IMG/VR virus record: IMGVR_UViG_3300027708_000033 | Span: 1-64,000 of that record | Reading direction: 5' to 3' (one strand) | DNA length: 64,000 nt | DNA from: a virus | Part shown: in pieces, positions 14,688-23,219 of the stretch | Layout: every line of letters starts with the position of its first letter | How positions within the stretch are numbered: position 1 is the first letter of the stretch | The notes under the pieces: generated by a model | Seen by the model: the letters and a program-made list of their open reading frames with translations, nothing else | Told to the model about the DNA's origin: nothing | Database searches by the model: none | Made by a program: the position numbers and the translations under genes

Positions 14688-17600
14688 ATGGCTCTGAATA
14701 AAATTGCAGACAATAACGTAAGCTATCCACTTACCCTAGGCACACTTGCTGTAGACGGTACACTTACTTCTTCTGGTACCGCATTTTTTGGCTCAGGTGG
14801 CCTGACAACAGTAAACACTATTATTCGTGCTGGATTAAACCAAACCGCTGACGTATTTCAAGTACAAGACTCCACTGCAGCAAACTACCTAACCATAACT
14901 TCGTTTGGAAGTATGCAGTCCAACATAACCGGGTATCCAGCTCGCTGGTCGCTAGGAACCGGAACAGCAACAACAACGGGTTTTATTATTCGAGGCGCGA
15001 CATCTCAAACAGCAGACCTTCAGCAGTGGCAATTGACCGGCGGAACTACTGTCACAAGCATTAGTGCTAGCGGTATTTTTAACACTAACAGTTCTCAATA
15101 CGGAAACACGCTTTTATGGTCGGCTCCGGCAGCAACAACATACTATCTACTAGCAACATTGCCAATTACATCTGCCGGAACCTACGACCACTTACAGATT
15201 GAAGGCATTCACGGCGGATGGGGTTCGACTGACTTTGCAAAGTCGACTTTTACATTTGCTAACAGGAACGCTTTTAGCTGGAAACATTACATGGCTATTA
15301 GCGGAGGAACGGCTAACTTTAAACTTAGAGCCTACTCTCAAGTAGACGGTTCAGTTCAGATTTGGGCTTCTGGAGCAGCAGCTCAGTTCTTAAAGTTCGC
15401 TTACAACATTTCATCTGCACAAAACATTTCGACAGTCAAAGAACCGCTAGCGACAACTACCGCTCCATCTGGAACAGTTGTTTTTGATTCATCTGACACC
15501 ACAACGTACCCACCTGTAGAAACTAGATATGGTGGTTTTTCAGTATATGGAACTGCTACTGGAACAGTCCCTATCATAGTGCGTGGAGCAAGTGGTCAAA
15601 CTAATGATATGCAACAGTGGCTAACTTGGGATGGTACTACTGCTACATCAGTAGCAAGTATTTCAAGTACGGGAGCAGGAACATTTAGTTCAATAACTAC
15701 CTCTGGAAACTTATCTCTCACGGGCGGCAACATAGGTAATGGCACTACAGTAAACATAGTTCTATCAACTGGCAGCAATAGGTCCGTCACCCTAGCGTCA
15801 GGTACGCCTTCTCTAGGCGGTGGAACAAATGTTGTATTTATTGGTAATGCAGGAACTGCTCCTACGTCAAACCCAACTGGTGGAGGTATTCTATACGTTG
15901 ACACTGGTGCTTTAAAGTATCGCGGAACATCAGGTGCAGCAGCAACAATAGTTAATGCCGACGGAACCGACCCTAACGCTTACGCTTTACCAACAGCTTC
16001 GACTACCGTGCTAGGCGGTGTTAAAGTTGATGGGACTACTATTACTATTAATGGCTCTGGCGTTATCTCAGGGGCAAATACCTACTCGCTACCTGCAGCT
16101 TCTGCATCTGTACTTGGTGGAATCAAAGTAGGTTCAGGATTAGCCATAGATGGCTCTGATGTTCTTTCTGTTACGTATAGTTACACTTCCCCACTTACGC
16201 TAACCCCACTAACTACTGGATTCAGCATTGCTGGAGGTAGTACCACAAGTAAAACCCTGCAAGTAAACAAAACACTGACCCTAGACGGCACCGACTCTAC
16301 AACAATAACTTTCCCATCTACATCGGCAACTATTGCTAGAACAGATGCCGCTCAAACATTTACAGGCACTCAAACAATCGATGTACTTGAGGCAGCTAGC
16401 GCAACTGGAACTACATCAAGTTTATTCGGTAACGTTACTACCGGCGCAGCCAGCATCGCTGCAGGGCTGACCACAGGAACTCTAAACCTAGGGACAGGGT
16501 CTCAAGCAGCGACTGGTAGAACAGTAAACATTAACACCGGTGCCACTGGAACTACCACTATAACCACAAATATTGGTAGTGCTACTCAAGGTGCTGCTAT
16601 TAATTTTTATGCTGGACTACCAGGTTACATTTTAAACGGTTCAGGTAAATTCACTACACCTATCTCAACTGGTACTACAACAGGAATTTCTTTTACAACT
16701 GGAAACTCTACAAGTACCGGAGCTAGCGGGTCTATCACTTTAGACGTAGGAACATTCGCTACTGGTACTGCTGGTTCAATTAACATTGGTACAACTAATG
16801 AAGCAAGCGCAATTACAATTGGTAAAGCTGCTTCAACTAAGACCGTTACGCTAAATGGAATACTTGCGACTACTAGTCCGTCAATAACAACTTCTTTGAC
16901 GACTCCGTCAACTTCTTTTGACCTACTAAACACTACTGCAACTACAGTCAACTTTGCAGGTGCTGCTACAACTGCTAACTTTGCAGCAAGTTCAGCTGGA
17001 ATAATAACTTCTAAAACTGTAACAATCTCTGGTACAGTTACTACAAACACACTAGCCTCCGGTGTCACTTCAACTGTGTATGTAAACAATCATTATGCAA
17101 CTTCAGGCACCGTTGTTACCAACATAGGTGGAGGATTTAGCTTAGCTGCCACTGGAGTTTCTACCCTAAACTTAAGTGCATTTAACAGCGCTGGAGCTGG
17201 TGCCGTTTCAACTATTAACTTAGGCCTTGGCGCAACATCAGTAACTACAACTAACATCTACGGAACAACTAACCACATTGGTAACGTAAACCTATCTGGC
17301 ACTACAAGAGAACTTCAGCTAAACGGCTTAGCTGGTAATACCGGTCAAATACTCGTTTCTGCAGGTTCTGGCGCTACGCCTACGTGGACTGACCCCGGTA
17401 TGGTTCTTATTTCCTCTATAGCATTTAGCGGAACTCAACCTTCGTTTTCGACGATACCTCAAACGTACAAAAAACTTGTTGTGCAAATAGTATTTACAAA
17501 CATAGGTGGTCTTGCCGGAACATTTTCTATGAGCGTAAACAGCCGCTCCCCTGTTCCTTATACTGCATACTCAACAGGTAGCACAACATCAACAATTAGC

Positions 17601-17858
17601 ACTGGTTCTGCTGCTGGAGTAGCACTTACTCCTTCAACAATTGCACCAACAACAACTAACATATACACAATTGAAATGCCAAACTACACTTCACCAAACC
17701 CTACTATGTGGGTGTCAGGCGGTGTTGGCGCTATAGCATACTCATCTAGATGGGCACTAGCGTCAACTACTTCAGCAATAACTCAAGTTTCTTTTGAAGC
17801 AACAACCAACACTTGGACAGGTGCTACAGGCACAGCTTACGTTTATGGAGTTAACTAA
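14688..17858 (+). CDS. Tail fibre protein 3 with QTADLQQWQ modules
   Basis: A 1056-residue fibre starting at ATG 14688 after AGAAGGAG. It has repeated modules of the form RGAxxQTADxxQWQ..GT...SISxxG near residues 45, 105 and 300. A shaft very rich in Thr, Ser, Gly and Asn follows. The last ~150 residues, after LISSIAFSGTQPSFSTIP, look like a compact C-terminal beta domain, likely the tip. The modules are shared with fibre 1, so the two probably arose by duplication and shuffling. Confidence 0.82.
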   Translation: MALNKIADNNVSYPLTLGTLAVDGTLTSSGTAFFGSGGLTTVNTIIRAGLNQTADVFQVQDSTAANYLTITSFGSMQSNITGYPARWSLGTGTATTTGFIIRGATSQTADLQQWQLTGGTTVTSISASGIFNTNSSQYGNTLLWSAPAATTYYLLATLPITSAGTYDHLQIEGIHGGWGSTDFAKSTFTFANRNAFSWKHYMAISGGTANFKLRAYSQVDGSVQIWASGAAAQFLKFAYNISSAQNISTVKEPLATTTAPSGTVVFDSSDTTTYPPVETRYGGFSVYGTATGTVPIIVRGASGQTNDMQQWLTWDGTTATSVASISSTGAGTFSSITTSGNLSLTGGNIGNGTTVNIVLSTGSNRSVTLASGTPSLGGGTNVVFIGNAGTAPTSNPTGGGILYVDTGALKYRGTSGAAATIVNADGTDPNAYALPTASTTVLGGVKVDGTTITINGSGVISGANTYSLPAASASVLGGIKVGSGLAIDGSDVLSVTYSYTSPLTLTPLTTGFSIAGGSTTSKTLQVNKTLTLDGTDSTTITFPSTSATIARTDAAQTFTGTQTIDVLEAASATGTTSSLFGNVTTGAASIAAGLTTGTLNLGTGSQAATGRTVNINTGATGTTTITTNIGSATQGAAINFYAGLPGYILNGSGKFTTPISTGTTTGISFTTGNSTSTGASGSITLDVGTFATGTAGSINIGTTNEASAITIGKAASTKTVTLNGILATTSPSITTSLTTPSTSFDLLNTTATTVNFAGAATTANFAASSAGIITSKTVTISGTVTTNTLASGVTSTVYVNNHYATSGTVVTNIGGGFSLAATGVSTLNLSAFNSAGAGAVSTINLGLGATSVTTTNIYGTTNHIGNVNLSGTTRELQLNGLAGNTGQILVSAGSGATPTWTDPGMVLISSIAFSGTQPSFSTIPQTYKKLVVQIVFTNIGGLAGTFSMSVNSRSPVPYTAYSTGSTTSTISTGSAAGVALTPSTIAPTTTNIYTIEMPNYTSPNPTMWVSGGVGAIAYSSRWALASTTSAITQVSFEATTNTWTGATGTAYVYGVN

Positions 17859-18049
17859 TGAATAAAATAACTGAAGTCAATTGTGAAACTGGCGAGATAA
17901 CTGAAAGAAATGAAACTCCAGAAGAACTTGCGGCAAGAGAACAGTCTGCTCGTCAAGAAGCAGAATCACTAGCCACTAGACAATCTGCACTAGCAAAGTT
18001 ACAGGCACTAGGACTTACAGAAGAAGAAGTTCAAGCTCTACTAAACTAG
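17858..18049 (+). CDS. Small helical protein after tail fibre, 63 residues
   Basis: Starts at ATG 17858, overlapping the fibre stop (TAATG). The N terminus has a beta hairpin (EVNCETGEITERN) followed by an Ala-rich helix and a KLQALGLTEEEVQALL end. Short proteins with this NxxTGE...TPEE...ALGLTxEE pattern follow fibre genes in many phages; a fibre-assembly role is plausible but not established. Confidence 0.65.
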   Translation: MNKITEVNCETGEITERNETPEELAAREQSARQEAESLATRQSALAKLQALGLTEEEVQALLN

Positions 18050-18160
18050 CTGAGCATTATGCTTTTCTTCACAGTGTCTTGCTAATGATGGCACTACATA
18101 AAACACATTACAGATGTTGCAGCGGTACGGGTCTTTTGGTACATCTTTAGTTTTATTCAA
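18041..18160 (-). CDS. Tiny C2H2 zinc-finger protein, 39 residues
   Basis: It starts at TTG 18160 behind AAGGTG. The whole protein is one classic C2H2 finger: RCNICNVFYVVPSLARHCEEKH gives Cys-x2-Cys-x11-His-x4-His, with a hydrophobic core and a helix before the histidines. A single finger of this kind can bind DNA, RNA or protein. Its stop overlaps the end of the convergent gene at 18041-18049, and a terminator hairpin lies before it. Confidence 0.6.
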   Translation of the reverse strand: MNKTKDVPKDPYRCNICNVFYVVPSLARHCEEKHNAQLV

Positions 18161-18225
18161 TTTGCACCTTGCGAGTATTCAATAGGTAATTAGATACTAG
18201 CACTGCCAAAGGTACACTAAGTAGG

Positions 18226-18287
18226 TTAAAAGGTAAGAGGCCGGAACATTCCGACCTCTTCCAGATGCCTGGTCTCTCTCAGGGCAT
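18226..18287 (-). terminator. Strong terminator after glycosyltransferase
   Basis: On the minus strand a 12-bp stem, AAGAGGTCGGAA with TTCCGGCCTCTT (one G-U pair), closes a two-base loop and is followed by a T run (ACCTTTT). A weaker stem, ATGCC with GGCAT at 18265-18287, precedes it. Both lie just after the glycosyltransferase stop at 18309. Confidence 0.75.
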
Positions 18288-18308
18288 CACATAAACTGCA
18301 TTACTATT

Positions 18309-19106
18309 TTATGACTTTTTACTAGACTTTTTCTTTAGTTCTACAGGTGTTTCAGCAATTTGCGCTTCCTGCTCAATACGAGCTTGTAGAAAGATGTTCT
18401 TTACAAAATTACCAGCAAACTCATACTCTCCAGCGTGAGTGATTCTTACCCATGGGGCTGCGTAAACTTTTCCTCCAAGATTCTGCCATCTGCGACAGAA
18501 ATAGAAATCCTCTGATAGTAAAACACCTAGCTCATCGATTTCTGTCTTAAAGAACTCAACGACCTTGTCATCAAGTTTCATAATTCCATCAAAGCCATGG
18601 TGTGCGTAAGTGTCGCAGTGAGGAGCCATTTGTTCAAAGACGTTACGGCTAATAAACATCATTCCAGTTCCAACGTTGTCTACTTCTAACGGCTGGTCAG
18701 TTACAACTGTAGTCGTGCCTGGTTTCAAGTTTGCTGAAAAGAATCCTGAGTAGCTGGCAAGGTCTTCTTCACCGTGTAGCACGGCTTCTCTGACTCTTGC
18801 CCAGTTGATGTTTTTCATAGGGTAGATAGCACCGATTAGGTCCACTTCAGACTCAATCATCTTTATCACGTGGTCAACATCAAAAGCATGGTCGGCGTCT
18901 ATGAACAACAACGCATCGTCCTCGGTGTTGAGGAACTCACGAACAAGCGAGTTTCTTCCACGAGTGATTAGACTCTCATTATAGATTTTTAGATATCTAA
19001 CCTGGTGTCCACGATTTGAAAGCTGGAAGATTAGGTTGATTAGGGCTTCTGTGTAGACGCCCTTACAGTTTCCTCCGTACATTGGAGTTGCTATGGATAG
19101 TTTCAT
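18309..19106 (-). CDS. GT-A fold glycosyltransferase, 265 residues
   Basis: Transfers a sugar from a nucleotide donor. It starts KLSIATPMYGG and has a Rossmann-like first half, then a RGRNSLVREFL segment and the metal-binding motif FIDADH (D70-A-D72), typical of GT-A enzymes. IGAIYPMKN follows, and a later GTGMMFISRNVF segment fits the acceptor side. The C terminus is Lys-rich. Related enzymes occur in many phages; substrates are usually unknown. Given the cytosine-modification genes in this phage, DNA is one candidate acceptor, with virion protein or host surface as alternatives. Confidence 0.8.
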   Translation of the reverse strand: MKLSIATPMYGGNCKGVYTEALINLIFQLSNRGHQVRYLKIYNESLITRGRNSLVREFLNTEDDALLFIDADHAFDVDHVIKMIESEVDLIGAIYPMKNINWARVREAVLHGEEDLASYSGFFSANLKPGTTTVVTDQPLEVDNVGTGMMFISRNVFEQMAPHCDTYAHHGFDGIMKLDDKVVEFFKTEIDELGVLLSEDFYFCRRWQNLGGKVYAAPWVRITHAGEYEFAGNFVKNIFLQARIEQEAQIAETPVELKKKSSKKS

Positions 19107-19121
19107 TTTATTGTTGTCTTT

Positions 19122-19415
19122 CTATTCTCCATGATGGACTATTGGGTACTCTAATTCACGAGCAATCTGAACTTCTAAACATGCGCCTTCACTAAGTTCC
19201 CACCCAGGAAGAGTCACAACCATGTTGCACTCTAGCAATTGCACTACAGATTCACGTATGTATTCTGGTCTAGCTCTGTTAGCTTCTCCATCAAAAAATT
19301 CAGCAGGATTACAGACTTCGTGGCCATCAGCTCTAAGTTCTTTAGCCATAAAATTAAACGCAGGGTAGTTGTAATCTTCCACGCCTGTCATCGGCCCGCT
19401 GATGTACACCCGCAT
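19122..19415 (-). CDS. DUF4406, nucleoside 2-deoxyribosyltransferase-like
   Basis: A 97-residue protein starting RVYISGPMTG, the nucleotide-binding loop of DUF4406 and the nucleoside 2-deoxyribosyltransferase clan, with AKELRADGHEVCNPAEFF after it. The probable catalytic Glu sits in GWELSEGACLEVQIA. Clan members cut or exchange N-glycosidic bonds of deoxynucleosides or their monophosphates; the human relative DNPH1 removes hydroxymethyl-dUMP. A nucleotide clean-up role would suit the modification pathway here, but this is inference. Confidence 0.75.
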   Translation of the reverse strand: MRVYISGPMTGVEDYNYPAFNFMAKELRADGHEVCNPAEFFDGEANRARPEYIRESVVQLLECNMVVTLPGWELSEGACLEVQIARELEYPIVHHGE

Positions 19416-19417
19416 TT

Positions 19418-22042
19418 TTACCTGGCAAATCGGTTAGCCATTTGCCAGTCTACTTCTGCTGACTGCACGGCTCTTGGTAATAGCGAGTACCCGACTAGCT
19501 CGGCTCGTGCACCTTGACCGACGATTTCCTGGCCACGGTCCGACAACTTACGGTGGAACGCAATCTGTGACAGAGGTCGTTCACCACGCTCCTCTGACCA
19601 AAAACGATAAATTGCGTACAAAGACTTAATTGGCAGTGATGCACCAGGAAGTTCTTTTGTTTCCTCGTTTAGGAACATACCGATTCTGTCTTCATTCTTA
19701 CGATAGATGTCAGACGCGTTACTAACTGCTGTGCACCAACCAAGTGGGTCGCGAGCTTGAGAACCTAAGTACTTAATTGCACCTTCTACAGCCCAAGCAA
19801 GAACTGCAGGAAGTGCACCTTCTGGGTCGAACAGGTAAGCCTTCAAGTCTGGGTCTGGATTCTCAGGAACAAAAGACCAAGGAATTGGACGCAGACGACG
19901 CCACATGGCTTCATCATTAATGATAGGTCTGTGGTTTGTAGTAACCCAAAGTTTTGCTTGCGAGCTAAACGTAAATGGCTTTTCACCAGGTGAACGAGCA
20001 GAGATTTCAGATGAACCAGTCAGCTTCTTGACCGAGTTTTCCTTCATGCGCTCAGACTCTGGAAGCTCGTCAACCCAAACCATACGGCGACCACGAAGTT
20101 CAGCCCAGTGGTACAAGTCGGAGCCGTGTGCCTGTGCGTCACCTTGAGCAAGAATGCTAGAGTCTAGCGGCCATGCGTATTGCTGTGTACCTAGCGCTTT
20201 GACGATTGCTTCAACAAATGTGTTCTTACCAGAGCCAGGAGGACCATACACAAGGAACATAACGTCCTGTGTGCGTAAACCTGTTAGTGAGTATCCTGCA
20301 GCGCGTTGAATCCAATCCTGTAGCTCCTTGTCACCGCCTGTGGCAAAGTCCACGAACTGATTCCAACGAACATTGCTAAGTCCAGGCGTGTATGCAACAG
20401 GTGCACGACGAGTGATGTACAAATCTGGACGTCCTCGAAGAAGCTCGCCAGTACGCAAGTCAACTACACCGTTTGCGACACCTAGTAGATGCGAGTCGCT
20501 GTCCCAGTTATCGACACCAACTACGACGCGAGGGTCTGATGTTGCTGATTCAATAGCACCAGAAAGACGGCCGTTAGACTTTGCTTGTTGGGCCCACTTG
20601 ACTAAGTCGTTCTGCTCTTTTAGGTCAGTGTAGTTGACTACTTCAGATGCTATGACAGTCGCAAGACGCTTAGAAAGCTCACGCATTTCAAGTTCTTCAA
20701 CGTCTGGCTTCCAATAGTTACCGTCCCAGTGGAACCAACCAAGTCCAGGAGTGTATCGAACTGCAGAACCAAAAGTATCAACTAAACGACGACCGTTACC
20801 AGTGTCAGATAGCGAGCGCTTACCAGGTGTACCACCTTCAGCATCACTAAGTGCATCTGGGTCTTTTGGCACGTCAATGTTGTTGTCGCTAAACGCACGT
20901 GAAACTGAAACACCGCTTGTGACTGAGCTATACACCGCACCGCCAAGAGTTCCAGGTAGCGTAGTGTCTGTTACATGCGCATCATCTGGGTCAGAAGTTC
21001 CGACTCGGTCTTCAGTGTTAGTTCCTTTAAAACGTTCAGCAGTTTCATTCTGTGAGCGTTGCGCCCACTCAGTTAGACCTGGTACTACACGGTCAAAACG
21101 TGGCTGTGAACCAACAAAGTCCATGGCGCGTCGAGTGTGCATAATTACCGAGTTAGGTCCTTCTAGCTCCATAGGAGGGCGGACTTTTTCAGCATTAAAT
21201 CTAATCATCAAAGTTTCAATGGCTAGACGCTTGTACTCAGTGTCACAGCCCATCTTGTTTGCAAGAGCACAGGCTAGACGGTAAATCTCAACGGCACGCG
21301 AGCCTTCATCGATTCCTTCTTCAAGAACTTTGTCAATGTCAACACGTTCGCCTTTGAACTCAAGACCGTCCATAAAGCCCCAGTCACCTTCGCCTAAAGA
21401 CGAGCCGCTACGGCCAGTCTTTTTGCGGATTGCTTGAAGCAGTTCTTCTGGAGCTTCCAGCATTTCCATTTCCCATGGAGCCTGTCCAGGTTTCCAGTCG
21501 TAGGTCACTCCTGAGAAGTGACGGCTAGGTGCAAGCAAAACGTAACCATTGTGTTTGATGTCGATGCCAGGTAGTCCAGAGGCCTTTAGATTTCCGACTA
21601 GCTTTTCATTTGGGTCACACTTGTAAAATAAGTGACGACCGCGCATGATTTTGCCGTTATACGAGTACTCACCAGTTGAAGCCTCAACTGTCTTAGGCAG
21701 AGCGCCGTTGACTAGTTCTTCAAACTTTTCAAAAGAGTCTTCACCTCCGGAGCGAGGGTCAACATCGATAACTAAGAATCCAGACGGCTGTGCAAAAACA
21801 CCGATGTTTAGTTCTTCCGAGGTGTTCCACCAAGTCGACACTTGATTTTGGTCGGCGCTAGAAAATACTTGCCACTGGTTAATGCTCGGGTGCTTACCAA
21901 TGTCTTTAGGCTCATTGTGCGCACCGCTACAAGTACAACGTCCATCAACAATTCCATAGCAAGGAAGCACTCGCCAACCTTGTGATGCGTACCATAGAGC
22001 TCCAGGCTTTAGTCTGCCGGCAGCCGCGTCCCAATTGGTCAT
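19418..22042 (-). CDS. Primase-polymerase / SF3 helicase fusion
   Basis: An 874-residue replication protein. Residues ~10-190 are a bifunctional primase-polymerase (Prim-Pol) domain with metal ligands in VIDVDPR (D93, D95) and the downstream GRHLFYK strand. The C-terminal half is a D5/DUF5906-type superfamily 3 helicase with Walker A GPPGSGKNTF near residue 600, Walker B MVWVDELP, and the sensor segment KLWVTTNHRPII. It should synthesise primers and unwind DNA at the fork. It overlaps the HTH gene upstream by four bases and works with the family A polymerase at 34188. Confidence 0.93.
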   Translation of the reverse strand: MTNWDAAAGRLKPGALWYASQGWRVLPCYGIVDGRCTCSGAHNEPKDIGKHPSINQWQVFSSADQNQVSTWWNTSEELNIGVFAQPSGFLVIDVDPRSGGEDSFEKFEELVNGALPKTVEASTGEYSYNGKIMRGRHLFYKCDPNEKLVGNLKASGLPGIDIKHNGYVLLAPSRHFSGVTYDWKPGQAPWEMEMLEAPEELLQAIRKKTGRSGSSLGEGDWGFMDGLEFKGERVDIDKVLEEGIDEGSRAVEIYRLACALANKMGCDTEYKRLAIETLMIRFNAEKVRPPMELEGPNSVIMHTRRAMDFVGSQPRFDRVVPGLTEWAQRSQNETAERFKGTNTEDRVGTSDPDDAHVTDTTLPGTLGGAVYSSVTSGVSVSRAFSDNNIDVPKDPDALSDAEGGTPGKRSLSDTGNGRRLVDTFGSAVRYTPGLGWFHWDGNYWKPDVEELEMRELSKRLATVIASEVVNYTDLKEQNDLVKWAQQAKSNGRLSGAIESATSDPRVVVGVDNWDSDSHLLGVANGVVDLRTGELLRGRPDLYITRRAPVAYTPGLSNVRWNQFVDFATGGDKELQDWIQRAAGYSLTGLRTQDVMFLVYGPPGSGKNTFVEAIVKALGTQQYAWPLDSSILAQGDAQAHGSDLYHWAELRGRRMVWVDELPESERMKENSVKKLTGSSEISARSPGEKPFTFSSQAKLWVTTNHRPIINDEAMWRRLRPIPWSFVPENPDPDLKAYLFDPEGALPAVLAWAVEGAIKYLGSQARDPLGWCTAVSNASDIYRKNEDRIGMFLNEETKELPGASLPIKSLYAIYRFWSEERGERPLSQIAFHRKLSDRGQEIVGQGARAELVGYSLLPRAVQSAEVDWQMANRFAR

Positions 22043-22260
22043 CGCTGTACCTGCAACTCTGCTGGAACAGTAGAAAGCATTGAGCTAATCCAAGCATCGG
22101 CGTCCGTGGCTAAAATGTAAATGCGTTCTCGCCCTGTTTCAGTGATTGTTCTGATAGCTGGAAGCTCTCCGGTGTACGTAGCACGGACAACCGTTCTTGT
22201 TGGAATTCCGTAAGCCATGGCTACTGCTCGTACACTCATACGTCGTTTTGTCTGTTCCAT
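22039..22260 (-). CDS. Small HTH DNA-binding protein
   Basis: A 73-residue helix-turn-helix protein. MSVRAVAMAYGIPTRTVVRATYTGELPA gives a helix, turn and recognition helix, followed by a wing-like GRERIYILATDADAWI, as in excisionase/MerR-type HTH_17 domains. It overlaps the primase-helicase gene. The three palindromes at 22351-22395 lie just upstream and are good candidate sites, so it may autoregulate or help start replication. No integrase is present, so an excisionase role is unlikely. Confidence 0.78.
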   Translation of the reverse strand: MEQTKRRMSVRAVAMAYGIPTRTVVRATYTGELPAIRTITETGRERIYILATDADAWISSMLSTVPAELQVQR

Positions 22261-22278
22261 TTTTACCTCTCATTTACG

Positions 22279-22287
22279 ACCATACCA
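22279..22287 (-). promoter_or_regulatory. Possible extended -10 promoter of replication genes
   Basis: TGGTATGGT resembles TGnTATAAT and lies ~20 bases before the ATG at 22260, followed by CGTAAATGAGAGG as in the leader family described for 26562 and 38590. Confidence 0.35.
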
Positions 22288-22350
22288 TGAAGGCGACAAA
22301 ATTACCACTGTTGATGGTATTTCTGTTTACGACCTGTCGTACGCGTCTTG

Positions 22351-22395
22351 AATGTTCAACATTTGCGATGTTTGCAACATTTGTCGTGTTCCAAC
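22351..22395. promoter_or_regulatory. Three evenly spaced palindromes
   Basis: AATGTT-C-AACATT (22351-22363), ATGTT-TGC-AACAT (22368-22380) and GTT-CC-AAC (22388-22395) have centres about 17 bases apart. They form an operator array or iteron-like cluster in the 22261-22543 gap between the divergent HTH and membrane-protein genes. The same kind of palindrome, ATGTG-TTT-CACAT, is at 25923-25935. Confidence 0.6.
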
Positions 22396-22543
22396 TATAC
22401 ACCGAACAACTGTGAAAAATTGCCATTTAGTGGTGTTTCGTGGCTAAGTTCCATAATAGACCTGGGTTTGTCTAGTATAAAATTGACTCAACACCAGCCT
22501 GCCATGGCAGAGACCCAGAGGCACTAAATAATTAGGAATTTCA

Positions 22544-22834
22544 GTGGACGCCATTTTCACCGTAGCTGCAATAATTACAGGTATAGCCACAATTATAGGT
22601 GCTTTAGTAGCTGTATACCGTATAGCCCGTCGACTAGACGATGCAGTCGGCAAGGATTCCAGTGGGCGAACCCTATCTGAAAGACTAGAACGAGTAGAGC
22701 ACCAACTCTGGGAAAACGGTGGAAGCTCGCTTGCTGATAGAGTAAACCGCATCGAGGATACAGCTGCAAAGACGCATACTGAAACTATATTGGTCAAAGA
22801 AATACTAGTTGCCATGGTTGGCAAGCAAAAATAG
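22544..22834 (+). CDS. Membrane protein with coiled-coil tail, 96 residues
   Basis: Starts at GTG 22544 after AGGAA. One membrane segment (residues ~3-25, IFTVAAIITGIATIIGALVAV) is followed by RIARRLDD and a long charged coiled-coil helix. Small phage proteins with one N-terminal membrane helix and a coiled coil (DUF2746-like) are often linked to holin function. With the candidate at 2769 there may be two lysis-related membrane proteins. Function not proved. Confidence 0.6.
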   Translation: MDAIFTVAAIITGIATIIGALVAVYRIARRLDDAVGKDSSGRTLSERLERVEHQLWENGGSSLADRVNRIEDTAAKTHTETILVKEILVAMVGKQK

Positions 22835-22934
22835 TCTCTAGAAAATAACCTATTTATAGAGGTGTTTTGTAGGTACAACGCTGTAAAATAATTCTAACTG
22901 CTCTAAAGCACAATAGAGTGGCCGAAGGATACAG

Positions 22935-23219
22935 ATGTCATTCGCAGAGAGAATAGAGCAGCAGCTCATTGAAACAGCCAAACTTGGCGACAAACGTTGC
23001 GCGCTGGCTAATCTATTTACAGATGACCGTCTAACCAAGGAAGACCAAGAGAAGCTAAAGGAAGTCGTTGACTGCCCAGCAAACGACCCTAGAAAATTAT
23101 CTATGGTAACTATTGCTCTTGCCCTTCGTGCTGAAGGAATCGAAATAAGTAAAACAGCAATTGGAGACCATCGGCGCAAAGCGTGTCGCTGTTACTCAAA
23201 GAAAGATGACAGCCAATGA
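22935..23219 (+). CDS. Hypothetical 94-residue protein, HTH-like C-terminal half
   Basis: Starts at ATG 22935 after GAAGGA. A helical N-terminal half (ERIEQQLIETAKLGDKRC) is followed by a segment LSMVTIALALRAEGIEISKTAIGDHRRKAC. The latter has the rhythm of a DNA-binding helix-turn-helix with basic residues at the end. It overlaps the phosphoesterase gene by four bases and is probably a functional partner. No family named with confidence. Confidence 0.6.
   Translation: MSFAERIEQQLIETAKLGDKRCALANLFTDDRLTKEDQEKLKEVVDCPANDPRKLSMVTIALALRAEGIEISKTAIGDHRRKACRCYSKKDDSQ

Noticed and set aside
16625-17089. 154-residue Val-rich frame antisense to fibre 3
   Set aside because: It mirrors Thr/Gly/Asn repeat codons of the fibre and has no start signals.
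22039-22260. Excisionase with a lysogeny module
   Set aside because: The HTH type resembles excisionases, but no integrase, attachment site or repressor is present and the gene is fused by overlap to replication genes.
22197-22415. 72-residue plus-strand frame across the palindromes
   Set aside because: Overlaps the HTH gene antisense, has no ribosome site and crosses the operator array.
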